This document shows, in pieces, positions 10,201 through 17,531 of a stretch of DNA of 64,000 nt (its first letter is position 1; every line of letters starts with the position of its first letter). This DNA is from Salinispora arenicola. GTDB taxonomy: Bacteria > Actinomycetota > Actinomycetes > Mycobacteriales > Micromonosporaceae. Where the stretch lies: the NCBI RefSeq assembly GCF_006716065.1, contig NZ_VFOL01000001.1, forward strand, positions 1,612,001 through 1,676,000. The letters are read 5' to 3'. The notes beneath the pieces were generated by a model. That model did not search any database. It was given only the letters and a program-made list of their open reading frames with translations, and was not told where the DNA came from. The position numbers and the translations under genes were made by a program.

Positions 10201-10552
10201 GACCGACCCGCGGGCGGAGCGGGTCGCCCCCCGCGACCCCCTCGAGCAGCTACTCGCCGGGATCTGGCAGGAGGTGCTGCACGTCGAGGGGATCGGTGTG
10301 CACGACGACTTCTTCCGCCTCGGTGGGCATTCACTCCTCGGTGCGCAGGCGTTGAGCCGGATCGGTGCCGCGCTGGAGACGGAGGTGCCGATCCGGATCC
10401 TCTTCGAGGCTCCGACGATCGAGGCGATGGCCCGCGCGCTGCGCTCCACGGAGGAGGTAGCCGGCCAGACCGACGCCATCGCCGCCCTCCGGGTGGAGGT
10501 GGCCGACCTCTCCGACGAGGAGCTGCGGGCCCTGCTGGGCGGCCAGGAGTGA
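7238..10552 (+). CDS. NRPS module C-A-PCP, glycine-like code
   Basis: An 1104-residue module. The condensation domain has HHIVFDAWS near residue 164, so the last Gly of the usual HHxxxDG is Ala. The adenylation domain has IYTSGSTGQPKG near 640, NCYGPTE near 776 and KVRGFRIELGEIE. The carrier protein near 1029 has FFRLGGHS. The hand-derived specificity code is D-I-L-Q-L-G-C-V-W-K. It differs at one position from the glycine code I remember (DILQLGLVWK), so glycine is the working prediction. The ATG overlaps the upstream stop by ATGA and its own stop overlaps the next start by GTGA. The C-terminus after the PCP is acidic and may be a docking tail. Confidence 0.97.
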   Translation: MTTADSTAPASGGKRALLARLLTERAQAPRSYPVSFGQQRLWFLDRFTGGIPVYNIPVAFQVHGPLDVAALRTALTTLVNRHAALRTTFSESGGEPVQVVRPTGEVDLTEIDLTGLPVDRREVEATQLVREHAGQPFDLAEGPLLRVAVIRTDADRFHVAFCVHHIVFDAWSVGVLFRELETAYAAALAGTPANLPDLPTQYADFTVWQRDRLAGDALRRQLDHWVAHLRGAPALLSLPTDRPRPANRSYRGACHYVTVPAAAVRRVEEFNQDAGVTMFMTLLAVFQAVLSRHSGQDDIVIGAPVAGREHPDLERLVGFFVNTLALRVSSAGSPSLRQLVDRVREVTLAGLGNAEVPFEKVVEELQPARSLAHAPIFQAQLILQNAPHNAFRLSGCTTTSLRVDSGTAKFDLTLAGEMTAEGALRLAFEYDTELFDAATVDRLARHLCTLLDAAVTEPDRPLTRFPLLSGVDRWRAVVEWNQTDRGTLPVDTILDLLPTDPAEPGAPPAVTGPDGHLDRAGLHRRAGQIARQLLAAGVAPDTPVGICLDRGVDMVAAVLGVWRAGAGYLPLDPTLPPERLRHLLADSGTRVVLTHQAVVARLGPALEGSVTMLLDDATDVPGPDEPLPAVPAHPDGLAYLIYTSGSTGQPKGVAVPHRSVTNLVASFHDDLDLTPEDRFAAVTTLSFDISVLELLVPLLLDVPLLVVGADEVGDGPALRRRLTEAGITAMQATPATWRLLLASGGVPPTLRLRLCGGEALPRDLADALQADGAALWNCYGPTETTVWSAATPVAPAPATVDLGKPIANTRIYLLDEVYQPVPVGVVGEIHIGGSGVVRGYHSRPGLTAGRFVPDPFADQPGARLYATGDLARQRADGRLEFLGRTDHQVKVRGFRIELGEIEALLRGHDLVADAVVGTWAGGDGDTRLVAYAVPTHGVDPDSLADQVRADLAGRLPEYMLPAALVPLTALPLNDNGKVDRNALPTPQWTDPRAERVAPRDPLEQLLAGIWQEVLHVEGIGVHDDFFRLGGHSLLGAQALSRIGAALETEVPIRILFEAPTIEAMARALRSTEEVAGQTDAIAALRVEVADLSDEELRALLGGQE

Positions 10553-13500
10553 GCGCCACTGGGCCCGACCGGGAACGGCTGATCCGGGAACTGATGGCCC
10601 GCCGGGGACTGACCGGCCGGGCGCAGCCGACCGGGATTCCCCACCGGGCCCCGGGCAGCCGGGTGCCGCTCTCCCCGATGCAGGAGGGCATGTGGTTCCT
10701 CGACCAACTCCAGCCAGGAAACTCGGCGTACGTGCTCAGCCAGGCGGTTCAGGTCACCGGCCGGTTGGACCTCGTCGCGCTGCAGTCCGCGCTCGACGAG
10801 GTCGTCGCCGCGCATGACGCCCTCCGGACCATGTTCGTGCAGCGGGACGGGGAGGTGGAGCAGGTCGTCCTGCCCGCCACCGATCCGGCTGCCCGGTGCC
10901 AGCTCGCCGTGGAGGACCTGACCACGGTGGCGCCGGCCGCCCGCGAGGCCGCGGTGGTCGCCGCCGTCAGCCGGGAAAGTGATACTCCGTTCGACCTGGG
11001 CCGGGCGCCCCTGCTGCGGGTCCGGTTGGGGCGGCTGGACGATGACGAACACCTGTTGGTGGTCGCCATGCACCACATCATCGCCGACGAGCGGTCCCTC
11101 GACATCGTGCTGACCGGGCTGCTCGACGGCCACCACCGCCGGCTCACCGGAGCGGTCGCCTCGACCACTCCGCCGGCCACGCACTTCCCCGACCACGTGC
11201 TCTGGCAACGTGACTGGTTGGCCAGCGCTGCCGCCGACAGAGCGCGGGAGTTCTGGTCCGACCGGCTGGCGGGCTGCGCCGGCGTGCTCGACCTGCCGAC
11301 CGACCGGCCGCGACCGGCCGCGGTGACCTTCGCCGGCCGCACCCACAGCTTCGCCTTCGCCGACGACCTGATCGCATCGCTCGACGGCTTGGCGCAGCGG
11401 ACCGGCTGCACCCGCTTCATGATTCTGCTCGCCGGTCTCCAGGTGCTGCTGGCCCGCCTCGCGGGCACCGACGACGTCTGCGTCGCCGCTCCGGTGACGT
11501 TACGGGCCAACCCCGAGCAGCAGCAGATGGTCGGCCTGCTCGTCAACAGCCTGCCGCTGCGCACCGACCTGTCCGGGGACCCGACTCTGGCCGAGGCGCT
11601 GACCCGGGTCCGGCGTACCTGCGTGGAGTCCCTGGCGCACGCCGAGTTGCCCTTCGAGCGGATCGTCGAGACCGTCCGGATGCCCCGCGACCCGAGCCGC
11701 AACCCGCTCTTCCAGGTGATGCTGGTCCTGAACCACGCCGGTGTCGCCGGCCCTCAGGCGGGTCTCGCCGTCCGCCCGCTGCCGGTGCTGCGGGACACCG
11801 CCCGGCTGGACCTCACCGTGGCGGTGTACGAGTCCTCAGCCGGCCTCGGCGCCCTGGTCGACTACAACACCGACCTTTTCGACCAGGTGACCATCGACCG
11901 GTTCGTCGACCGGTTCCAGTCCGTGCTGCGGGCGTTGGCCACCCGGCCGCGACTGCGCCTCTCCGCGCTGGAACTGGCCGGCCCCGCCGAGCGACGCGAC
12001 CTGGCCTCCTGGAACGCCACCGGTCGGGCGTACCCGGGTGGGCTGGGCCTGCACGAGCTGGTCAGCGCACGGGCGGCGGCCGACCCGGACGCGCCCGCGT
12101 TGCTGGACGTCAGCCCGGACGAGCCGGAAGGGCCGGCGCTGACCTACGGCCGACTGGACGCGGACGCCGACCGGCTCGCCACGCACCTGCGTCGCTGCGG
12201 AGTCCGCCCCGACCAGCCGGTGGGGCTCGCGCTGGCCGCCGGCCGCGCCGCCGTCACCGGCGTCCTGGCGATCCTCAAGGCGGGTGCCGGCTACCTGCCG
12301 GTGGACCCCACCCACCCGCCGGCCCGGCTGCGCGCCCTGCTCACCGCCGCGGGTACCACGGTCTGCCTGGCCGACGCCGGGCTCGCCGCCACCCTGGCCA
12401 CCCCGCCGGGCACGTCCGACGACGACCAGCCGTACCCGGGCACCGTGCTCGCTGTTGGCCCCGACGGCCAGCCGGTCGACGCCGACCCGACCGGGGCTCC
12501 GGCACCGGCCGCGCCCCGGGCGGTCCACCCCGACCAGCTCGCCTACGTCATCCACACCTCCGGCTCCACCGGCACGCCGAAGGGGGTGATGGTCAGCCAC
12601 CGCACCGCCACCAACCTGGCCTTGGCCTTCGCCGACCTGCACGGCATCGGCCCCGGCGACCGGCTGCTCATGCTGCCCCCACTGAGCTTCGACGCCTCCG
12701 TCGGTGATCTCTTCCCGGCCCTGGTCAGCGGAGCGGCGATCGTGGTGCACCGGCAGCCGGCCGCGATCACCGGAGCGGGCCTGGTCGAACTGTGCCGGAC
12801 CCACGGCCTCACCCTGGTCGACACCGCCGCGCCGCTCTGGGCCCGCTGGGTCGCCGACCTCGCCGCGCAGCCCGGCGGGGTCGACGTCGCGCCGTTGCGC
12901 GCCATGATGGTCGGTGGGGAGCCGGTGGACCTGGAAACCGTTCGCCGCTGGGCGGGGCTCACCGGCGGCCGGGTCACCCTGCACAACCACTACGGCCCGA
13001 CCGAGGCGACCGTCTGCGCCACCACCTATGCCACCGTCGACGCCGCCGAACTGCCCGGCCTGACCCGGTTGCCGATCGGCCGCCCGGTGCCGAACGTCGA
13101 AGTGCACGTCCTCGACCCAGACCTGCGGCCGGTGCCGATCGGGCTCCCCGGTGAGGTCTGTGTCGGTGGCACCGCCCCCGCCCGCGGGTACCGCGACAAT
13201 CCCGCCGAAACCGCCGGCCGCTTCGTCCCGAACCCGTACGGCCCCGCCGGGTCGCGGCTGTACCGCACCGGCGACCTCGCCCGGCACCGCGCCGACGGCA
13301 GTCTCGAATTCCTCGGCCGGACCGACCAGCAGGTCAAGATCCGGGGCCATCGGATCGAGATCGGCGAGGTCGAGGCGGCCTGCGCCGCGCTGCCCGGGGT
13401 ACGCCGTACCGCCGTGGTCGTCGACCACGCTCCGGCCGGTCCCCGGCTCGTCGCCTACCTGGTGGGTGACGACGTCACCCCAACCGGGCGGGAGGCGCGG

Positions 13501-15051
13501 ATCGCGCTGCGCCGCCGGTTGCCGGAGTACCTCGTCCCCAGCGCCTTCGTCCGGGTGCCCGACCTGCCCACCACCCGGCACGGCAAGCTGGACCTGGCTG
13601 CCCTGCCCCGGCCGGAGGACACCGACCAGCCGGCGTACGAGCCACCGGCCACCCCGACTGAGAAGACACTCGCCGACATCTGGGCCGAACTGCTCGACAC
13701 CGGCCCGGTGGGTCGGCACGACAACTTCTTCGACCTCGGTGGACACTCACTGCTCGGGGCGAGTCTGGCGACCCGGATCCGGGCCGCGCTCGGGGCGGAA
13801 CTGCCGCTGCGGGCACTCTTCTCCACCGCCGACCTCGCCGGTCTCGCCGCTGTCCTCGACGGAGACGGGTCCACCCGGGACGGCGACGTCGACCTGCTCC
13901 GCGCCGAGGCCCGGCTCCCCGACGACCTGGCCGTACCGGCCGGCACGCCGACTGTGCCGGCCCGTGCGGTGCTCTGCACCGGGGCGACCGGATTCCTCGG
14001 GGCGTACCTGCTCGCCGACTGGCTCGACCACAGCACCGCCACCGTGCACTGTCTGGTCCGGGCGGCCACCCCGACCGCCGCGCTCGACCGGGTCCGCGCC
14101 AACCTGCGCCGGTACGGGCTCTGGCGGCCGGAGTACGCTGCCCGCCTGGTCGGCGTCCCCGGCGACCTCGGCGCCCCCCGGCTCGGGTTGAGCGGGGCGG
14201 ACTTCGCCGAGCTGGGCGAACGGCTGGACGCGATCGTGCACAACGGCGGCGTGGTCAACTTCGTCGCGCCGTATCCGGCACTGCGTCCGGCCAACGTCGG
14301 CGGCACTCTGGAGGTGCTTCGGCTGGCCAGCACCGGCCGTCCGAGCGCGGTGCACTTCGTCTCCACCCTCGGGGTATTCGTCACCCCGTCACACACCGGC
14401 ACGCTGGTGCGCGAAGGTGACGTCCCGGCCGACTGTGACGGGTTCCCCGACGGCTACAACGCCAGTAAGTGGGTGGCCGACGCGCTGGTCCGGGCCGCCC
14501 GGGAGCGGGGGCTGCCGGTCAGTGTGCACCGGCCCGCGCGGATCACCGGGGACGCCGGCAGCGGTCTCGGCAACACCGACGACTTCTTCAGCCGGCTGCT
14601 GAAGACCTGCGTCCAACTGGGCGCCGTACCGGAGATCGACGACCCCGCCGATCTCGCGCCAGTCGACTACGTCGGGGCCGGCATCGGGCACCTGACCCGG
14701 GCGGGCGCGACGACGGACCACCACTACTACAACAACCAAACCATGTCGTACGCCACTCTGGCCGACGCGCTGGCCAGCTTCGGCTACCCGGTGACGTCGG
14801 TGCCGTATCCGCGCTGGCGGGCGGCGCTGCTGGAGCGTCCGGACGCCGCGCTGGCCCGGCTCGCCCCGCTCTTCGATGCGGACACTCCGGTTCGGACGCA
14901 GCCCGACTTCGACTGCACCGGCACCGAGGCGACGCTCGCGGCGGCCGGGATCACCTGTCCGCCGGCCGACGAGCGGCTGCTGCACACCTACCTGGCGGCG
15001 TTCGTGGCCGCTGGCTTTCTCGACCCACCGCCCGGGGGTATCCATGGCTGA
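10549..15051 (+). CDS. NRPS terminal module C-A-PCP-reductase
   Basis: I place the start at GTG 10549, which forms a GTGA overlap with the previous stop; this gives 1500 residues. The condensation domain has HHIIADERS near residue 174 (Glu where HHxxxDG has Gly). The adenylation domain has IHTSGSTGTPKG near 667, NHYGPTE near 812 and KIRGHRIEIGEVE. The carrier protein near 1063 has FFDLGGHS. A thioester-reductase domain of the NAD-binding-4 type fills the rest, with the cofactor motif GATGFLG near 1145 and the catalytic YxxxK (YNASK) near 1303. Such domains release the chain as an aldehyde or, after a second reduction, an alcohol. The pocket code read by hand is D-A-G-D-M-G-H-V-C-K, which I cannot match to a substrate; Asp235 suggests an alpha-amino acid. 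This is the last NRPS protein in the operon. Confidence 0.97.
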   Translation: MSATGPDRERLIRELMARRGLTGRAQPTGIPHRAPGSRVPLSPMQEGMWFLDQLQPGNSAYVLSQAVQVTGRLDLVALQSALDEVVAAHDALRTMFVQRDGEVEQVVLPATDPAARCQLAVEDLTTVAPAAREAAVVAAVSRESDTPFDLGRAPLLRVRLGRLDDDEHLLVVAMHHIIADERSLDIVLTGLLDGHHRRLTGAVASTTPPATHFPDHVLWQRDWLASAAADRAREFWSDRLAGCAGVLDLPTDRPRPAAVTFAGRTHSFAFADDLIASLDGLAQRTGCTRFMILLAGLQVLLARLAGTDDVCVAAPVTLRANPEQQQMVGLLVNSLPLRTDLSGDPTLAEALTRVRRTCVESLAHAELPFERIVETVRMPRDPSRNPLFQVMLVLNHAGVAGPQAGLAVRPLPVLRDTARLDLTVAVYESSAGLGALVDYNTDLFDQVTIDRFVDRFQSVLRALATRPRLRLSALELAGPAERRDLASWNATGRAYPGGLGLHELVSARAAADPDAPALLDVSPDEPEGPALTYGRLDADADRLATHLRRCGVRPDQPVGLALAAGRAAVTGVLAILKAGAGYLPVDPTHPPARLRALLTAAGTTVCLADAGLAATLATPPGTSDDDQPYPGTVLAVGPDGQPVDADPTGAPAPAAPRAVHPDQLAYVIHTSGSTGTPKGVMVSHRTATNLALAFADLHGIGPGDRLLMLPPLSFDASVGDLFPALVSGAAIVVHRQPAAITGAGLVELCRTHGLTLVDTAAPLWARWVADLAAQPGGVDVAPLRAMMVGGEPVDLETVRRWAGLTGGRVTLHNHYGPTEATVCATTYATVDAAELPGLTRLPIGRPVPNVEVHVLDPDLRPVPIGLPGEVCVGGTAPARGYRDNPAETAGRFVPNPYGPAGSRLYRTGDLARHRADGSLEFLGRTDQQVKIRGHRIEIGEVEAACAALPGVRRTAVVVDHAPAGPRLVAYLVGDDVTPTGREARIALRRRLPEYLVPSAFVRVPDLPTTRHGKLDLAALPRPEDTDQPAYEPPATPTEKTLADIWAELLDTGPVGRHDNFFDLGGHSLLGASLATRIRAALGAELPLRALFSTADLAGLAAVLDGDGSTRDGDVDLLRAEARLPDDLAVPAGTPTVPARAVLCTGATGFLGAYLLADWLDHSTATVHCLVRAATPTAALDRVRANLRRYGLWRPEYAARLVGVPGDLGAPRLGLSGADFAELGERLDAIVHNGGVVNFVAPYPALRPANVGGTLEVLRLASTGRPSAVHFVSTLGVFVTPSHTGTLVREGDVPADCDGFPDGYNASKWVADALVRAARERGLPVSVHRPARITGDAGSGLGNTDDFFSRLLKTCVQLGAVPEIDDPADLAPVDYVGAGIGHLTRAGATTDHHYYNNQTMSYATLADALASFGYPVTSVPYPRWRAALLERPDAALARLAPLFDADTPVRTQPDFDCTGTEATLAAAGITCPPADERLLHTYLAAFVAAGFLDPPPGGIHG

Positions 15052-16393
15052 GCGCACCGTGCCCACTGCCCGGTGGGCCGCGATCTGGCTCGGCCAGCTC
15101 GTCTCGCTGGTCGGGTCGAGCCTCACCGCGTTCGTCCTCGGGGTCTGGGTCTATCAGCGCACCGGCTCGGTCACCCAGTTCTCCCTGATCTTCCTTGCCG
15201 CGACCCTGCCGGCGGTACTGTTCGCGCCATTCGCCGGGGCGCTTGCCGACCGCCGGGACCGCCGGGGTCTGATGCTGGTCGCCGACACCGTCGCCGCCGC
15301 CGGCACGGCGGCGCTCGCCGCGCTGGTCGTCGCCGACGCCCTCCAGGTCTGGCACATCTACCTGGGGACCGCGGTGACCGCGACCGCGTCCACCGTGCAT
15401 CAGGTCGCCTACCAGGCGATGACCCCGGCCCTGGTCGGCAAGCGACATCTGGGCCGGTTCAACGGTCTGATGCAGGTCTCCCGCGCGGTACAGATCGCCG
15501 CACCACTGATCGCCGGGGTGCTCGTGGTGACCGTCGGGATCGGCGGGGTCATGGCGATCGATCTGGGTACCTTCGTGGTCGCGGCGTCGACCCTGCTGCT
15601 GGTCCGGCTGCCTGCCGACGTGACACGCCCGGCCGAATCCGGTCCCGCCGAGGCGGTGCTGCGGGGAGCCGCCGCCGGCTGGCGCTATCTGCGGCAACGG
15701 CCGGGCCTGCTCCAGCTCATGGTGGTCTTCGGTGCGTACAACTTCCTCTTCGGCATCGCCGGGGTCCTGGTGCAGCCGCTGATCCTCTCGTTCGCCACGG
15801 CGGACACCCTCGGCCTGCTGATGTCCGTCGGGGGTGCCGGCCTCTTCGCCGGCAGCCTGGTGATGGGGGTGTGGGGCGGGCCGACCCGTCGGGTCACCGC
15901 CGTCTGCGGTGGACTCGCGGTCGGGGGCGTAGCTCTCGTCCTGCACGCGGCGGCCCCGTCCGCCTGGCTGATCGGGGTGGTGGCCCCGCTGTTCCTCTTC
16001 ACCCTGCCGATCGTGAACAGCTCCACCATGACCCTGATCCAGACCAAGACCGAACCCTCCGTGCTGGGCCGGGTGCTCGCCACCGCCCGGGTGATCGGCG
16101 ACGCCAGCGTGCCCCTGGCGTACGTGTTGGCCGGGCCGATCGCCGATGGTCTCTTCGAGCCGATGCTGCGCCCGGAGGGTGCGCTCGCTGATTCGGTCGG
16201 CCGGGTGATCGGCACGGGGGAGGGCCGCGGCATCGCGCTGCTCTTCGCGGTCACCGGGGTGGCGATGGTGTTCCTCGCTGTGCTCGCCTGGACCCGGCCG
16301 GTGCTGCGCGGCGCGGATGATCTACCCGACGCCCTTCCCGACGACGCCCCGGACCCCGAGACCGTCTCTGCCGACCGTCAACCCGCCACGTGA
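15044..16393 (+). CDS. MFS transporter, probable product exporter
   Basis: ATG 15044 lies 8 bp inside the end of the NRPS gene, giving 449 residues with about twelve hydrophobic segments. Its pattern is that of the actinomycete drug-export-type MFS (early VSLVGSSLTAFVLGVWVYQRTGSVTQFS, then GALADRRDRRGLM between helices 2 and 3). Coupling to the biosynthetic genes makes export or self-protection for the peptide product the likely job. The substrate is inferred from context only. The cytoplasmic C-terminus is acidic and Pro-rich. Confidence 0.9.
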   Translation: MAERTVPTARWAAIWLGQLVSLVGSSLTAFVLGVWVYQRTGSVTQFSLIFLAATLPAVLFAPFAGALADRRDRRGLMLVADTVAAAGTAALAALVVADALQVWHIYLGTAVTATASTVHQVAYQAMTPALVGKRHLGRFNGLMQVSRAVQIAAPLIAGVLVVTVGIGGVMAIDLGTFVVAASTLLLVRLPADVTRPAESGPAEAVLRGAAAGWRYLRQRPGLLQLMVVFGAYNFLFGIAGVLVQPLILSFATADTLGLLMSVGGAGLFAGSLVMGVWGGPTRRVTAVCGGLAVGGVALVLHAAAPSAWLIGVVAPLFLFTLPIVNSSTMTLIQTKTEPSVLGRVLATARVIGDASVPLAYVLAGPIADGLFEPMLRPEGALADSVGRVIGTGEGRGIALLFAVTGVAMVFLAVLAWTRPVLRGADDLPDALPDDAPDPETVSADRQPAT

Positions 16394-16406
16394 AGGAGCC
16401 CCTGCC

Positions 16407-17462
16407 ATGCCGGTGCCGTTGAGCCCGGAGGAGGCGCAGCAGTTCCACGCCTCCGACGCCGCCCCCGCCGCGTTTCTCGACCTGCTCGACGCGGTCTCCT
16501 TCCGTAGCGTCGGAGCCGGGCTCCGGTTGGGAGTCTTCGAGGCGCTGGCCAGCGGCCCGCTCCCGGTCGAACGGCTCGCCGCCCGTACCGGCACTGACCC
16601 GCTCGGCCTGCGGATCCTCCTCGACGCGTTGACCAGCTTCGGTTACCTGGTCCGCGCCGACGGCCGGTACGCCAACAGCGTCAACACGACACGCTGGCTC
16701 CTGCGGTCCGTACCGGACAGTTTCGCGCCGGTGCTCGCCTTCTGGTCGGCGCTGCTCACCGGGTGGTGGCACGACCTGGAGATGTCGATCCGCTCGGGCA
16801 CTCCGACCGGTGACTTCTACGCGTGGCTGGAGGAACGACCGGAGACCCTGGCGGACTTCCAGACCATGTTGCGTCGCCTCGCCGACGGGCTCGGTGCGGA
16901 GATCGTCGAGCTGGTGCCGGTGCCGGACGACGCGCGTAGCATGCTCGACGTCGGTGGCGGACATGCGAGCTACCCGGTGGCCTTCCTCACCGCCCACCCG
17001 CAGCTGCGGGCCACCGTGGTGGACCTGGCTGGTGCGCTGATCCAGGGGGCGGAGACCATCGCCGCCGCAGGCCTGACCGAACGGTGCACGTTGCGGGCGG
17101 GTGACCTCTTCGAGGTCGATTACGGCACCGGCCACGATCTGGTGCTGCTGTTCAACATCGTCCACGGTTACCAGCCGGCCGAGACGCTGACGCTGCTGCG
17201 CCGGGCCGCCGCCGCGTTGCGCCCTGGTGGCCGGGTGGCCCTGCTCGAACCGCTGGCCGAGGCGCCGGAGCAGCCGGCTGGTCTCAGTGAGGCGTTTGTG
17301 CGGATGTTCAGCCTGAACCTGTTTCACACCCAGGGGGGTCGGGCCTACGGCCACGACGAACTCGTTGGGCTGCTGCGGGAGGCCGGCTTCACCGACGTAC
17401 GGCAGCAGGTGCTCAGTGGATCGGAGACCGACCATCTGGTGACCGCGGTCCTGGCCGCTTGA
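16407..17462 (+). CDS. SAM-dependent methyltransferase of the O-methyltransferase (dimerising) type
   Basis: ATG 16407 has an AAGGAG ribosome site at 16393-16398 and starts 13 bp after the exporter stop, so it belongs to the same operon. The 351 residues show an N-terminal winged-helix-like dimerisation region (about 20-110) and a Rossmann SAM-binding core with DVGGGHASY near 184, then ALLEPLAE near 280. This layout is that of the plant-type and bacterial natural-product O-methyltransferases; some C-methyltransferases acting on phenolic amino acids share it. With KMO in the operon, methylation of a 3-hydroxykynurenine-type phenol (on O or ring carbon) is a reasonable inference, not shown by sequence. 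It is the last gene of the cluster in this direction. Confidence 0.9.
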   Translation: MPVPLSPEEAQQFHASDAAPAAFLDLLDAVSFRSVGAGLRLGVFEALASGPLPVERLAARTGTDPLGLRILLDALTSFGYLVRADGRYANSVNTTRWLLRSVPDSFAPVLAFWSALLTGWWHDLEMSIRSGTPTGDFYAWLEERPETLADFQTMLRRLADGLGAEIVELVPVPDDARSMLDVGGGHASYPVAFLTAHPQLRATVVDLAGALIQGAETIAAAGLTERCTLRAGDLFEVDYGTGHDLVLLFNIVHGYQPAETLTLLRRAAAALRPGGRVALLEPLAEAPEQPAGLSEAFVRMFSLNLFHTQGGRAYGHDELVGLLREAGFTDVRQQVLSGSETDHLVTAVLAA

Positions 17463-17486
17463 CTAAATCGGGCGTATCGATGACGC

Positions 17487-17500
17487 TGAGAGCGCTCTCC
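17487..17500 (+). promoter_or_regulatory. CebR/CelR-like LacI-family operator upstream of the glucanase gene
   Basis: TGAGAGCGCTCTCC contains the perfect 12-bp palindrome GAGAGCGCTCTC (17488-17499). It matches 11 of 14 bases of TGGGAGCGCTCCCA, the operator known for the cellulose/glucan-responsive LacI-family repressors CebR and CelR. It lies 31 bp before the start of the secreted glucanase gene, a position suited to repression. Confidence 0.7.
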
Positions 17501-17531
17501 GACGTCGTCACCATCAATCCGGGAGCCCGTC

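Noticed and set aside
11836..13746. Reverse-strand open frame of 636 codons inside the terminal NRPS gene
   Set aside because: Same reason: shadow of a condensation-adenylation-PCP gene, with low-complexity Gly/Val/Asp-rich product.
1..15051. Known pyrrolobenzodiazepine or actinomycin cluster
   Set aside because: KMO, a methyltransferase and a terminal reductase are suggestive, but there are more modules than in PBD systems, a LanB fusion is not known there, and the kynureninase and other characteristic genes are not in the window.
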